Positions 54,963 through 64,000 of a stretch of DNA of 64,000 bases are shown one piece after another. The notes under the pieces were generated by a model. It was not told the DNA's origin, ran no database searches, and saw only the letters and a list, made by a program, of their open reading frames with translations. The translations under genes and the position numbers were made by a program. The stretch lies in assembly GCF_015352985.1 (NCBI RefSeq), contig NZ_JACYXF010000020.1, forward strand, positions 1 to 64,000, in the 5' to 3' direction. Source of the DNA: Noviherbaspirillum malthae (GTDB lineage Bacteria > Pseudomonadota > Gammaproteobacteria > Burkholderiales > Burkholderiaceae_D). Position 1 is the first letter of the stretch; each line of letters opens with the position of its first letter.

Positions 54963-54985
54963 AGGGCGCCGAGGCGCCCTTTTTG
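54963..54985 (+). terminator. Rho-independent terminator after hpf
   Basis: The stem agggcgc / gcgccct has a 4-base loop and is followed by TTTTT. It closes the kdsD-to-hpf operon 51 bases past the hpf stop. The remaining 54986-55165 shows no gene and should hold the promoter of the next gene. Confidence 0.85.
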
Positions 54986-55165
54986 CTGGCCGGATGACAT
55001 GCATTTCCAAATGCATGTCCGCTGCTCCTGTCTTCAGTCGAATCTTCAGCCGGAACACGGACTGTCGGGCCGGCGACTGCGGCCCTCATCCATCGCCGAT
55101 ACAATAAGCTCGTTCTTTTATTCTTCCTTTCATCGTCGGCCCCCGACAGCCAATCACTCCATCCC

Positions 55166-56257
55166 ATGACAGACTTCGTCCAAACCGCTCTTTCCAACGG
55201 CATCGGCATGATCACGCTGGACCGCCCCAAGGCATTGAACTCGCTCTCGCTCGACATGGTGCGCGCCATCACGCAGTCGCTGCTTGCATGGCGCAACGAT
55301 GATTCGGTGCGCGCGGTGCTGATCCGCAGCAGCAGCGAACGCGCATTCTGCGCCGGCGGCGACATCCGCTTCTTTTATGAGGCCGGACACAGCACGCCGC
55401 AGGCAGGCAGCGCCCTGCTCGAGGACTTCTTCACCGAAGAATATGCGCTCAACCATCTGATCCATACCTATTCCAAGCCCTATATCGCCCTCATGGACGG
55501 CATCGTGATGGGCGGCGGCATGGGCATCGCACAGGGCGGCGAAAGCAACCGCATGCGCATCGTCACCGAGCGGACCAAGATGGCGATGCCGGAAGTGAAT
55601 ATCGGGCTTTTTCCGGATGTCGGCGGCAGCTATTTCCTGTCGCGCTGCCCGGACCAGATCGGCACCTATCTTGGCGTGACGGGAGAAGTCATCGGCGCGG
55701 CCGACGCATTGCTCGCCGGACTGGCGGACGTGTTCATCCCGTCTACTGCATTGAACGCCCTGTTCGACATGCTGGCATCGAGCCGCGCCACGGATCTGCG
55801 CGCAGCCGTCCTGGAATTCGGCGCGCAGTTCCGGGCCGAGGCCGATCCGGAAGCAAGCCTGCTTGCCGCGCAGCGCGGCAAGATTGCCCGGCACTTCGCG
55901 GCGGAGTCGGTGCATGCCATCGCCGCATTGCTCGCCAATGACGATGATGCGTTTGCGCAGAAGACCTTGGCCGTCATGCAGAAGCGCTCGCCGCTGATGA
56001 TGTGCGTGACGCTGGAACAGTTGCGGCGGGGTGCTGCGCTGGGCGTGGCGGACTGCCTGCGCATGGAGCGCACGATGGTCCGGCGCAGCTTCGAGAACGG
56101 CGAGGTGCTGGAAGGAATACGTTCGGTCGTCATCGACAAGGACAATGCGCCGAAATGGCAGCCCGCTTCGCTCGATGAAGTGGATGCCGCAATGGTGGAG
56201 CGCTTCTTCGCGCCGGCCTGGCCGGCGCATGCGCATCCGCTGCGCGAGCTGGATTAA
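55166..56257 (+). CDS. Enoyl-CoA hydratase/3-hydroxyisobutyryl-CoA hydrolase family protein
   Basis: A 363-residue crotonase-fold protein. Length and motifs fit the HIBCH group of valine breakdown more than simple enoyl-CoA hydratases (about 260 residues): [63 protein letters not shown] (Glu/Asp acid residues) and a helical C-terminus. Other valine genes are not nearby. It converges with dgt, overlapping its 3' end by four bases. Confidence 0.88.
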   Translation: MTDFVQTALSNGIGMITLDRPKALNSLSLDMVRAITQSLLAWRNDDSVRAVLIRSSSERAFCAGGDIRFFYEAGHSTPQAGSALLEDFFTEEYALNHLIHTYSKPYIALMDGIVMGGGMGIAQGGESNRMRIVTERTKMAMPEVNIGLFPDVGGSYFLSRCPDQIGTYLGVTGEVIGAADALLAGLADVFIPSTALNALFDMLASSRATDLRAAVLEFGAQFRAEADPEASLLAAQRGKIARHFAAESVHAIAALLANDDDAFAQKTLAVMQKRSPLMMCVTLEQLRRGAALGVADCLRMERTMVRRSFENGEVLEGIRSVVIDKDNAPKWQPASLDEVDAAMVERFFAPAWPAHAHPLRELD

Positions 56258-57414
56258 ATCTCGTCGACCGTGAACAGCCGGCGGTGCTCGCGCATCGCAT
56301 AGCGATCCGTCATGCCGGCGATATAGTCCGACACCTTGCGTGCCTGCACATGCCGGACCTCGTCCTGACCGGCATCACCCTGCCCGCGCTGCACCTGGTA
56401 ATCCGGCGGCAGCAGGCGCGGCTCCTGCATGAAGGCGTCGAACAGGTCGCGCACGATGCGGCGCGCCTTGCTGGTCATCCGGTTGACCTGATAGTGCTGG
56501 TACAGATTGTGGCGCAGGAAACGCTTGAGCAGGACAGCCTCGTTTTCCATCGCAGCCGAAAAGCGGATCAGCGGCGCGGCATTGCGCACGTCCTCGGCCG
56601 ACTCGACTCCTGTCTGGGCGATGCGCTCCTGCGAGGTATCGATGAGGTCGACGATGAGGGCATTGATCATGCGCCGTATGGTTTCGTGGATGGCCCGCCT
56701 GCCGGTGATGCCGGGATAGGCAAGTTCTACCTCCCTGCGATGGCGCGCATAGAGGTCCACTTCATCGAGCTGCGCGGTGGTCAGCAGGCCGGAGCGCAGG
56801 CCGTCGTCGATGTCATGGTTGTTGTAGGCGATTTCATCCGCCAGGTTGGCCAGCTGGGCCTCCAGCGTCGGCTGCTTCTTTTCGATGAAACGCGCGCCGA
56901 CATCCCCAAGCTTGGCTGCATTCGGCAGCGAGCAGTGCTTGAGTATGCCTTCGCGGGTTTCGAACATCAGGTTCAGGCCGTTGAAGGCGCCGTAGTGCTC
57001 TTCCAGGTCGTCGACCACGCGCAGGCTCTGCAGATTGTGCTCGAAGCCGCCGAACGCCTTCATGCAGTCGTTCAGGGCATCCTGGCCGGCGTGGCCGAAT
57101 GGCGTATGCCCGAGGTCATGCGCAAGCGAGATGGCTTCCACCAGGTCTTCGTTCAGGCGGAGATTGCGGGCGATCGAGCGGGCGATCTGCGCCACTTCGA
57201 TGCTGTGGGTCAGGCGGGTGCGGAACAGGTCGCCTTCATGGTTGACGAAGACCTGGGTCTTGTATTCCAGGCGGCGAAACGCCGTCGAATGGATGATGCG
57301 GTCGCGGTCGCGCTGGAATTCGGTGCGCGACGGCGGTGCCGCTTCGGGGAAGCGCCGACCTCGCGATGCCTCGGAGCGCGCGGCATAGGGAGCGAGGTGG
57401 GCTTCGTAATTCAT
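56254..57414 (-). CDS. dGTP triphosphohydrolase-like protein
   Basis: A 386-residue HD-domain nucleotidase of the Dgt family. Metal-site motifs are [17 protein letters not shown] (first His), [18 protein letters not shown] (HD) and a later NHDIDDGLR. Members hydrolyse dGTP or other dNTPs. Type-2 family proteins of this size lie beside aroB in most Burkholderiales, as here, where its start overlaps the aroB stop by four bases. Confidence 0.92.
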   Translation of the reverse strand: MNYEAHLAPYAARSEASRGRRFPEAAPPSRTEFQRDRDRIIHSTAFRRLEYKTQVFVNHEGDLFRTRLTHSIEVAQIARSIARNLRLNEDLVEAISLAHDLGHTPFGHAGQDALNDCMKAFGGFEHNLQSLRVVDDLEEHYGAFNGLNLMFETREGILKHCSLPNAAKLGDVGARFIEKKQPTLEAQLANLADEIAYNNHDIDDGLRSGLLTTAQLDEVDLYARHRREVELAYPGITGRRAIHETIRRMINALIVDLIDTSQERIAQTGVESAEDVRNAAPLIRFSAAMENEAVLLKRFLRHNLYQHYQVNRMTSKARRIVRDLFDAFMQEPRLLPPDYQVQRGQGDAGQDEVRHVQARKVSDYIAGMTDRYAMREHRRLFTVDEI

Positions 57415-58511
57415 CGTCTGACGCAGGCTTTCAATGTGGCCAGCAGGGCTTCCTGGGGTACCGGCATGATGACCGAGGTGCCCAGCGGCTTGAGCAGGAT
57501 GAACTTGATCTGGCCGCCTTCGTTTTTCTTGTCGACTTCCATCAGCTCCAGCCAGCGGTCTTCACCGAGGTCGGGCGCCTCGACAGGCAGGCCGGCCGCC
57601 TTCACCAGCGCTTCGATGCGCTCGCGCGTGCCGGCATCGATGAAGCCGAGGCGATGCGACAAATCGGCGGCCATCACCATGCCGCAGCCGACCGCCTCGC
57701 CATGCAGCCATTCGCCGTAGCCGAGGCCGGATTCGATCGCGTGGCCGAAGGTATGACCGAAATTCAGGATCGCACGCAGCCCCCCCTCCCGCTCATCCTG
57801 ACGGACGACGTCGGCCTTGATTTCGCAGGAACGCCGGATCGCATGGGCCAGCGCCTCGGGATCTTTCGCCACCAGCCTGGCGATGTTCGCCTCGATCCAG
57901 TCGAAGAAAGGCGGATCGATGATGGCGCCATGCTTGATGACTTCCGCCAGGCCGGCAGACAGTTCGCGCGGCGGCAGCGTATCGAGCGTGCCGGTATCCG
58001 CGATCACCGCCTGCGGCTGGTAGAAGGCGCCAATCATGTTCTTGCCAAGGGGATGATTGATTCCGGTCTTGCCGCCGACGGACGAATCGACCTGGGACAG
58101 CAGGGTTGTGGGAATCTGGATGAAGGGCACGCCGCGCATGTAGGATGCGGCGGCAAAGCCGGTCAGGTCGCCGATCACGCCGCCGCCCAAGGCGATCAGG
58201 GTGGTCTTGCGGTCGCATTTCTCGGCCAGCAGCACGTCGAACACCTTCATCAGGCTGGCCCAGTTCTTTTCTTCCTCGCCATCGGGCAGGACGACGGTCG
58301 TGACCTGCTTGCCCGCACCGGCGAGCTGGCCGGCCAGGCGCTCCAGATAGAGCGGGCCGACGACGGTATTGGTGACGATGACCACGCGCTTGCCGCGCAC
58401 GTGGCGGCTGACCAGATCGGCGTCGTCGAGAAGGGATTGTCCGATCGAGATCGGATAGCTGCGTTCGCCCAGATCGACCTGGAGGGTGATCGGCATGCTG
58501 TGCTGCGTCAT
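57411..58511 (-). CDS. aroB: 3-dehydroquinate synthase
   Basis: AroB converts DAHP to 3-dehydroquinate, step two of the shikimate pathway. The 366 residues (start at 58511, [19 protein letters not shown]) have the NAD loop [41 protein letters not shown] and the zinc histidines in [13 protein letters not shown] and [10 protein letters not shown]. Upstream in-frame codons to 58700 overlap aroK and are rejected. It lies 10 bases after aroK. Confidence 0.97.
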   Translation of the reverse strand: MTQHSMPITLQVDLGERSYPISIGQSLLDDADLVSRHVRGKRVVIVTNTVVGPLYLERLAGQLAGAGKQVTTVVLPDGEEEKNWASLMKVFDVLLAEKCDRKTTLIALGGGVIGDLTGFAAASYMRGVPFIQIPTTLLSQVDSSVGGKTGINHPLGKNMIGAFYQPQAVIADTGTLDTLPPRELSAGLAEVIKHGAIIDPPFFDWIEANIARLVAKDPEALAHAIRRSCEIKADVVRQDEREGGLRAILNFGHTFGHAIESGLGYGEWLHGEAVGCGMVMAADLSHRLGFIDAGTRERIEALVKAAGLPVEAPDLGEDRWLELMEVDKKNEGGQIKFILLKPLGTSVIMPVPQEALLATLKACVRR

Positions 58512-58521
58512 GGCAAGAATC

Positions 58522-59088
58522 TTATGTCGGTTGGTTAGGCTTGACCTCGCTCTGGCCGGCAGTGTCGCCCGGACTGGCTTCAAGACCCAGCTGAGTAATG
58601 ATCGTTTGTACAAGGGATTGTACGTTAGGTCGGCCGGTTTCCACCACGTGATGCGCCAGCTCGAGGTAATACGGTTCGCGTTCGCGGGCCAGCTGCTCAA
58701 TGCGGCCGCGCGGGTCGGCGGTCTGCAGCAGCGGACGGTTCTTGTCGTGGCTGGTGCGCTGGAGGATGCTGTGGACGCTGGCGCGCAGGTAGATCACCGT
58801 GCCGCGGGTCTTCAGGTATTCGCGGTTTTCCGGTTTCAGGATGGCGCCGCCGCCGGTGGCAAGCACGATATCCTGCAGACCGGTCAGTTCGCGGATGACT
58901 TCCGATTCGCGATGGCGAAAGCTCGCCTCGCCTTCGATTTCGAAAATCAAAGGAATAGAGGCGCCTGTGCGCGCCTCTATCTCATGATCGGAATCGATGA
59001 ACCGCTTGTTCAGTCGCCTGGCAAGGGCGCGGCCGACGGTCGTCTTGCCTGCGCCCATGAGGCCGATTAGAAAAATGTTTCCCGACAT
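58522..59088 (-). CDS. aroK: Shikimate kinase
   Basis: AroK phosphorylates shikimate. The 188 residues have the P-loop [11 protein letters not shown] (about 9-19), the shikimate-binding [17 protein letters not shown] and the lid region [15 protein letters not shown]-terminal extension (about 170-188) is slightly longer than in E. coli. The pilQ-aroK-aroB order is classic in proteobacteria, but here 343 bases separate pilQ from aroK. Confidence 0.96.
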   Translation of the reverse strand: MSGNIFLIGLMGAGKTTVGRALARRLNKRFIDSDHEIEARTGASIPLIFEIEGEASFRHRESEVIRELTGLQDIVLATGGGAILKPENREYLKTRGTVIYLRASVHSILQRTSHDKNRPLLQTADPRGRIEQLAREREPYYLELAHHVVETGRPNVQSLVQTIITQLGLEASPGDTAGQSEVKPNQPT

Positions 59089-59431
59089 AATGATGGGCGT
59101 TCGCCCGCTGAAGACAAACGCCAGAACTGTTTACACCTCTACGAACCCATTTAAGTAAATTTTACACGCAGGTGGGACGGCACTTGTCGAGGTGTCCATG
59201 CGGTCAGGTCCACGCCATCTCCTTTCCGGATGCCGTTACCCGCGCTACGTGTCAGCGTAACGGTAACCGCATGTCGTGTACTGCCCGCACCACCTGCCAG
59301 AATACGGTTATCGTATCCGACCGAATCCGGCGCAACGGTCACTGTAGCATTAGTCTGGCTGGCTGCGGAAACCGTTGTGCTTTCAGGAAGAAGATTATTC
59401 TAGTCATCACGGACATCGACATTCATGGCAC
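59089..59431 (-). pseudogene. pilQ-aroK gap with possible gene remnant
   Basis: The 343 bases between pilQ and aroK hold an open frame without its own good start. It is readable from about 59400 on the minus strand, with TVAPDSVGYDNRILAGGAG and VTVTLTRSAGNGIRKGDG, and ends at 59151. An in-frame TAG blocks it near 59400, while a start MTRIIFFL lies in another frame just after pilQ. This looks like a short exported or lipoprotein gene broken by a frameshift, but no homologue is recalled. Confidence 0.3.
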
Positions 59432-61612
59432 TTAGCGTGCCGAGATGCGTTCAGCGACAATCTTCGGCGTGATGAAGATGAGCAGTTCCGTCTTGTCGTT
59501 GGTGCGCGCCGTGCTCTTGAACAGGTAGCCCACTACCGGAATGTCGCCGAACAGCGGCACCTTCGAATCGCTGGTGCGCTCGACCTGCTGGAAGATGCCG
59601 CCCAGTACCACCGTGCCGCCGTTTTCGACCAGCACCTGCGTCTTGACATGCTTGGTGTCGATGGCAAAGCCGGCACGGGTCTCGACGCCGACGCTGTCCT
59701 TGTTGACGTCCACGTCAAGGATGATGTTGCCGTCGGGCGTGATCTGCGGCGTGACTTCCAGCTTGAGATTGGCTTTGCGGAACGCGATCGAGGTGGCGCC
59801 GCTCGAGGTGGCGACCTGATACGGCAGTTCCGTTCCCTGCTCGATCAAGGCCTTGAGCTGATCGGCGGTTACGACGCGCGGGCTGGAAATGATCTTGCCC
59901 TTGCCGTCGGCTTCGAGGGCCGACAGTTCGAGGTTCAGGAAGCGGTTGGCGGATGCCGAGAACAGGCTGATCGCCAGGCTGCCCGGATTGACACCGTTGA
60001 TACCCGCCGCAGGCAGGTTCACGAACTGGGTGTTCGGAACATAGCTTTGATCGGTAATCACCGCCTGGCCGGTCTGCTCGCCTACGCCCTGGTAGGTGCC
60101 GGTGAGAGCCGCGCGCCCGCTGCCGCCCACGCCGTAGCCGACGTCGCCTCCGCGGATGTTGCGCAGATCGGAAAAGCCGAGCTTGGCGCCGAGGTTGCGG
60201 CTGAACTTGTCGTCGGCTTCGACGATCCGTGCTTCGATCAGGACCTGCTTGGAGGCGATGTCGGTCTTCTGCACCAGCTTGCGGACTTCCTCGAGCTTGG
60301 AGGCGATGTCGGTCACGAACAGCTGGTTGGTGCGGGGATCGATCACTGCACTGCCGCGCTTGGACAGGATGCGGTTCTTGCTGTCGCCGCTGCCGCCGGC
60401 GCTGTCGATGCCGAACACCTGCTTGAAGGCTTCGGCCTTCTGGTAGTTCAGCTGGAAGGTTTCGGTTTTCAAAGGCTCAAGCTCGGCGATCTGCGCCCTC
60501 TGTTCGAGTTCGAGCTTTTCCTTGGTCAGCAGTTCGTCCTTCGGTGCGATCCACAGCACGGTGCCGTTCTTGCGCATGTCGAGGCCCTTGGCCTGCATCA
60601 CGATGTCGAGCGCCTGGTCCCAGGGCACATCCTTCAAGCGCAGGGTCAGGTTGCCGCTGACGGTGTCGCTGGTGATGATGTTGAGGCCGGTGAAATCGGC
60701 GATCACCTGCAGCACGGCGCGCACTTCCACATTCTGGAAGTTGAGCGACAGGCGCTCGCCGCGATAGCCCTGCGTGCCCTGGACCAGCTTGTTCGGATCT
60801 TCCTTGATCGGCTTGACCTCCACCACGAGCTGGGTGTCGCTCTGGTAGGCGCTATGTTCCCACAGCCCCTTGGGTTCGATGACCATGCGCACGTTCTCGC
60901 CCTGCGGCGTGGTGGTGATGGTCTGTACCGGCGTGCCGAAGTCGGCGACATCGAGGCGGCGGCGCAGCACGTCGGGCAGGCTGGCCTTCTGGAAGTCGAT
61001 GACGATGGATTGCCCCTGCTGGCGCACGTCGACGCCGACCTGGCTGGGCGGAAGATCGACCACGATGCGGCCTTCGCCGTTGGCGCCGCGGCGGAAGTCG
61101 ACATCCTTGATGGTCTGCTTGCCGGCGGCGGCTGGCGCGGGACGCTGGACCGGCAGCCCGGATGCGGAGACCGGCGTGGCGAGGCCCCCCGAGCTGTCGA
61201 TGGTCACGACGACCGTCTTGCCGTCGACCGCCGTCGCGTAATTGAGCGGGCGCAGCAGATTGAACACCAGCCGCGAACGCTCGCCGGCCTGTACCAGATT
61301 GACGTTCCTGACGTCGCCCATGCCGATATCCTGCACCGACTTGCCGGTGCCGTTGGCCGTGCCTGCGAAGTCGAGCGCGATGCGTGCCGGGCTGGTGATG
61401 GAGAATCCGATCGGCGGCTTGGTGACCGGGTTCTTCATCGTCACCTTGACGATGATGTTCGACCCCTGCTGATTGGCATTGATCGATTCGATGGCGTTTT
61501 CCTGCGCAAAGGCCAGGCCGGCCTGCAGGGCAAGAAGCAGCACCGCACACTGCCGCATCGACTTTCGCGCGATGGTTCCAAGCCCGTCGCGATGGTTTTG
61601 CACTGGCTTCAT
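59432..61612 (-). CDS. pilQ: Type IV pilus secretin PilQ
   Basis: PilQ forms the outer-membrane pore for type IV pili. The 726 residues include a signal peptide (about 19-37, MRQCAVLLLALQAGLAFAQ), two AMIN domains (about 40-260) for peptidoglycan contact, a secretin/TonB short N-domain (about 295-370), an N1-type domain, and the secretin barrel (about 450-720) with VPLFGDIPVVGYLFK. The ATG at 61612 overlaps the pilP stop by four bases. Confidence 0.96.
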   Translation of the reverse strand: MKPVQNHRDGLGTIARKSMRQCAVLLLALQAGLAFAQENAIESINANQQGSNIIVKVTMKNPVTKPPIGFSITSPARIALDFAGTANGTGKSVQDIGMGDVRNVNLVQAGERSRLVFNLLRPLNYATAVDGKTVVVTIDSSGGLATPVSASGLPVQRPAPAAAGKQTIKDVDFRRGANGEGRIVVDLPPSQVGVDVRQQGQSIVIDFQKASLPDVLRRRLDVADFGTPVQTITTTPQGENVRMVIEPKGLWEHSAYQSDTQLVVEVKPIKEDPNKLVQGTQGYRGERLSLNFQNVEVRAVLQVIADFTGLNIITSDTVSGNLTLRLKDVPWDQALDIVMQAKGLDMRKNGTVLWIAPKDELLTKEKLELEQRAQIAELEPLKTETFQLNYQKAEAFKQVFGIDSAGGSGDSKNRILSKRGSAVIDPRTNQLFVTDIASKLEEVRKLVQKTDIASKQVLIEARIVEADDKFSRNLGAKLGFSDLRNIRGGDVGYGVGGSGRAALTGTYQGVGEQTGQAVITDQSYVPNTQFVNLPAAGINGVNPGSLAISLFSASANRFLNLELSALEADGKGKIISSPRVVTADQLKALIEQGTELPYQVATSSGATSIAFRKANLKLEVTPQITPDGNIILDVDVNKDSVGVETRAGFAIDTKHVKTQVLVENGGTVVLGGIFQQVERTSDSKVPLFGDIPVVGYLFKSTARTNDKTELLIFITPKIVAERISAR

Positions 61613-62160
61613 TTCTGGTTCTCCTGCAACTCTAGCTTGGCTTTGCGCTCGGTCCACTCGCCGGCCGCGTCGCGCACGATTTCCTTCAGTTCCACTTCCG
61701 TCTCGCCGATCCTGGTGATCATCCCGTGGTTCTGGCCGATGTAATTGCCGACCTTCACCTGAAAGACCGCCTTGTCCACCTGGAGCAACGCATAGGTGAG
61801 GCCCGGCTTCTGCAGCGTGCCGACCATGGTGATGGTGTCGAGGGGATGGTTCTCCAGCGGGTCCCTGCGCCGGTCGAGATCGGGCTTGATCGCGCTGTTG
61901 GCGTTGGCCTGCAGCTTCGCCAGCGCCGCCGACAGCTTCGCCGGGCTGTAGGGATCGACTTCATTCTTCGCCGCGTAGACGAAAGGCGCGAAGGTCTTCG
62001 GGGCGGCGATCTTCTGCACGGAGACCGGCGCCTGCCTGCGCGCCTCGTCCATCCATGCCCTGACTTCGTGCACGCCGCCGTCGCCGCAGCCGGCCAGCAC
62101 GGCCAGCATGGACAGCGGCAGGAGGGAAACGCCCCTGGCAAGACAGCGGTTCAATGTCAT
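61609..62160 (-). CDS. pilP: Type IV pilus lipoprotein PilP
   Basis: PilP links the inner-membrane PilN/PilO complex to the PilQ secretin. The 183 residues start with a lipoprotein signal (lipobox LAGC, followed by GDGGVHEVRAWMDEARRQ) and end in the beta-sandwich that binds PilQ (GTLQKPGLTYALLQVD, VKVGNYIGQNHGMITRIGETEV). It overlaps both pilO and pilQ by four bases. Confidence 0.94.
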   Translation of the reverse strand: MTLNRCLARGVSLLPLSMLAVLAGCGDGGVHEVRAWMDEARRQAPVSVQKIAAPKTFAPFVYAAKNEVDPYSPAKLSAALAKLQANANSAIKPDLDRRRDPLENHPLDTITMVGTLQKPGLTYALLQVDKAVFQVKVGNYIGQNHGMITRIGETEVELKEIVRDAAGEWTERKAKLELQENQK

Positions 62161-62819
62161 TTCTTCGCTCCCTTCGCCTTCTTCTCCGCGGCGGCCTTGC
62201 GCTGCGCATCGATTTCTTCCTTGTCGAGATAGCGGAAGGTCTTGGCAACCGCCTCCAGCGTCAGCGAGCCGTCCTTGCCGGCGACCAGGCCCATCTTGTT
62301 GAGCGTGACGATGCGCGGCAGGTTGGCGATATCGCTGGTGAAGGCGCCGACGTCATGGTAATTGCCCACTACCTTGATATCGATGGGAAGCTCCGCGTAA
62401 TAATCCTTGACCAGCACCTGCCCCGGCTTGAAGAGTTCGAACTGCAGCCCTCGTCCCAGGCCCGCCTGGTTGATGTCGGAAAGCAGCGCATCCATCTCGG
62501 CCTTGCTCGGCAGCTGCTTTTCCAGCGTGGCGACATACTCGCCGACCTGCTCCTTCTGCTTGCGCAGGGCCTCGAGATTGACCGCCTGCCGTATCTTGAT
62601 GGTGTATTGCTCGCGCAGGCGCACCTCCTCCTCCTCGCCCTGGGTCAGCTCGTCGATCTGCCCGCTGAGGTAGAGGAACCAGCCAAGGAAGGCGACGGCA
62701 ACGATGGCGCCGAGACCGCACATGAGCCGGGGAATCAGCGGCCACTGTCCCGGGTGCCTGCCGTTGAGGCCGCGGAACTGCGCCGCGACCGATTCTGCAA
62801 GTTTTTTCAGATCTGTCAT
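62157..62819 (-). CDS. pilO: Type IV pilus assembly protein PilO
   Basis: PilO pairs with PilN in the pilus alignment complex. The 220 residues have one membrane helix (about 33-52), a coiled coil (about 55-110; QIDELTQGEEEEVRLREQYTIK) and a ferredoxin-like periplasmic domain. The charged C-terminus (KKAKGAKK) is longer than usual. It starts 12 bases after pilN and overlaps pilP by four bases. Confidence 0.94.
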   Translation of the reverse strand: MTDLKKLAESVAAQFRGLNGRHPGQWPLIPRLMCGLGAIVAVAFLGWFLYLSGQIDELTQGEEEEVRLREQYTIKIRQAVNLEALRKQKEQVGEYVATLEKQLPSKAEMDALLSDINQAGLGRGLQFELFKPGQVLVKDYYAELPIDIKVVGNYHDVGAFTSDIANLPRIVTLNKMGLVAGKDGSLTLEAVAKTFRYLDKEEIDAQRKAAAEKKAKGAKK

Positions 62820-62831
62820 CGCTCTATCCCG

Positions 62832-63482
62832 TCAGGACTTCTTTGCCGCTGCAGCGTCCGCCGCAGCCGCGCTGCCGGCTGCGCCGCCCGCCGTACCGCC
62901 GGCGCCACCTGCGGCATCCTTGTCGCGGGGGCGCTTGATGCCGACATTGACGGTGAAGTCGTACACTTTCTTCGCGTCCTTGCCCTGGCCGAGGCTGGCC
63001 AGGCGGATCTCGATCAGGTCGGGGCGCTCCAGCCAGGGCGAATTGTTGCCGAGGTTGCGCAGCAATTCGGAGACGCGTTCGTTGGACTGCGCATATCCCA
63101 TCAGCACCACGCGCTGGTTTTCCTCCTTGAAGGAGCGCAGGTAGATCCCTTCCGGCACCTGCCTGGCGAGTTCGTCCATCAGGTAGACGGGCTGGTTGCG
63201 GTCGCTCTGGAGATCCTCGACCGCCTGCTGGCGGGCCTTGAGGGCTTCGATCTCTTCCTTGAGCGTCTTGATTTCCTTGATCTGGTTGTCAAGCTTGGCG
63301 TTTTCAGCCTTGATGAAATCGTTGCGCTGGTTCTGTTCGGAGATTTGCGCGGCGATGATGCCGCCCGCGGCCACCACCAGGGCGCCGCCCATGACGGCCG
63401 AAAGCGCAAGCATGCGCAGAAAGGCCGCCTTGCGCTGCTTGCGCTTTTCCTCGCGGTGAGGAAGCAGGTTGATCTTGATCAT
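62832..63482 (-). CDS. pilN: Type IV pilus assembly protein PilN
   Basis: PilN binds PilM through its short cytoplasmic N-terminus (IKINLLPHREEKRK, the defining motif). The 216 residues continue with a membrane helix (about 24-46), a coiled coil and a periplasmic domain, then an Ala/Gly-rich tail (about 185-216). The ATG at 63482 shares a base with the pilM stop. Confidence 0.95.
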   Translation of the reverse strand: MIKINLLPHREEKRKQRKAAFLRMLALSAVMGGALVVAAGGIIAAQISEQNQRNDFIKAENAKLDNQIKEIKTLKEEIEALKARQQAVEDLQSDRNQPVYLMDELARQVPEGIYLRSFKEENQRVVLMGYAQSNERVSELLRNLGNNSPWLERPDLIEIRLASLGQGKDAKKVYDFTVNVGIKRPRDKDAAGGAGGTAGGAAGSAAAADAAAAKKS

Positions 63483-64000
63483 CAGTCGAATCTCCGCATC
63501 GCGAGTCCGCAAGCCACCAGATAGGAAGGCGCTTCGGCCCGCAGCTGTTTTTCGCGGACGTTGCCTGCAAGCTGCATGCCCTTGAACGGGCTGACGACGG
63601 AGCTTGAAATCTTGGTGCGTTCGGCGACCAGTTCGACCAGCCCGGGAATGATCGCGCATCCGCCGGCGAGGAAGATCTGGTCGATATGGGTATAAGGCGT
63701 GGAAGTGAAGAAGAACTGGATGGCGCGGGTGATTTCCAGCGCGGCGTTTTCCATGAAGGGCTGAAGGAGTTCGCGCTCGTAGCCCTCGGGCAGGTCGCCC
63801 GCGCGCTTTTTCGATTCGGCTTCATCGAACGACAATCCGTAGGCGCGCACGATATCCTGGGTGAGCTGGTTGCCGCCGAAAGGCTGCTCCCGTTCATAGA
63901 TGGCCTGTCCGTCCTGCAGCACCGACACATGGGTCACCTGCGCGCCGAGCTGGAACAGCGCGACGATCTGCCCCTGGCCGCCCTTGGGTAACTGTGCGGT
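63482..64000 (-). CDS. pilM: Type IV pilus assembly protein PilM, C-terminal part
   Basis: The last 172 residues of PilM, the actin-like cytoplasmic ATPase that recruits PilN; the N-terminal half lies beyond the window. Visible are GGNQLTQDIVRAYGLS, IDQIFLAGGCAIIPGLVELV (nucleotide-binding adenosine region) and the C-terminal SYLVACGLAMRRFD. It is the first gene of pilMNOPQ. Confidence 0.95.
   Translation of the reverse strand, partial: TAQLPKGGQGQIVALFQLGAQVTHVSVLQDGQAIYEREQPFGGNQLTQDIVRAYGLSFDEAESKKRAGDLPEGYERELLQPFMENAALEITRAIQFFFTSTPYTHIDQIFLAGGCAIIPGLVELVAERTKISSSVVSPFKGMQLAGNVREKQLRAEAPSYLVACGLAMRRFD

Noticed and set aside
59375-61744. 789-codon plus-strand frame opposite pilQ
   Set aside because: Antisense shadow of a clear PilQ secretin gene.

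Overview
The window looks like chromosomal core DNA of a betaproteobacterium of the order Burkholderiales, most likely Oxalobacteraceae (Herbaspirillum / Noviherbaspirillum / Herminiimonas type). This rests on protein character, a GC-rich codon style and gene order: pilMNOPQ-aroK-aroB-dgt, gltB-gltD, mlaFEDACB, a murA-his-tat supercluster and petABC-sspAB. No rRNA, CRISPR array or prophage was seen. The genus is inference.

Layout. 1-1.2 kb is a small AT-rich accessory patch. It holds the start of an IS3-type transposase, a lone four-helix membrane protein and two copies of one terminator hairpin, the second abutting tRNA-Thr(UGU). 1.2-5.3 kb carries petA-petB-petC (cytochrome bc1) and sspA-sspB. 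5.6-9.6 kb has mscL, an orphan NarL-type regulator, a Nif3-like protein, a membrane-anchored HtrA protease and a DUF2461 protein. 9.7-27.1 kb is one long minus-strand run: mlaF-E-D-A-C-B, an ABC-2 exporter, a BolA-like gene, murA, hisG-hisD, a 33-codon ORF, an orphan DNA methyltransferase, hisC-B-H-A-F-I-E, hinT and tatA-B-C. 27.2-33.6 kb is gltB-gltD.

33.6-56.3 kb is a mosaic block lying between gltB and dgt. It contains a REP-type transposase with a degenerate HUH motif, a phosphoesterase and lipid kinase pair, an HDOD and a GGDEF-EAL gene, ssb, a YajR-like transporter, uvrA-acyP, a 760-bp inverted repeat, an AEC carrier, a Kef antiporter, kdsD-kdsC-lptC-lptA-lptB-rpoN-hpf and a CoA hydrolase. 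56.3-64 kb is dgt, aroB, aroK and pilQ-P-O-N-M.

Functionally the window is rich in envelope biogenesis: phospholipid asymmetry (Mla), Kdo synthesis and LPS transport (Kds/Lpt), peptidoglycan (MurA), Tat export and type IV pili. It also carries near-complete histidine synthesis, glutamate synthase and respiratory complex III.

The strongest unexplained signal is the inverted repeat at 45363-46126. Each arm carries a small palindrome and a long hairpin. Between arms the hairpin stems differ in sequence but still pair, while the loop is nearly identical, so a structured, possibly dispersed, element is likely. Other signals are the orphan methyltransferase and coupled small ORF inside the his operon, a sigma-54-like site ahead of the operon that encodes RpoN, the degenerate transposase, and the duplicated terminator beside tRNA-Thr.
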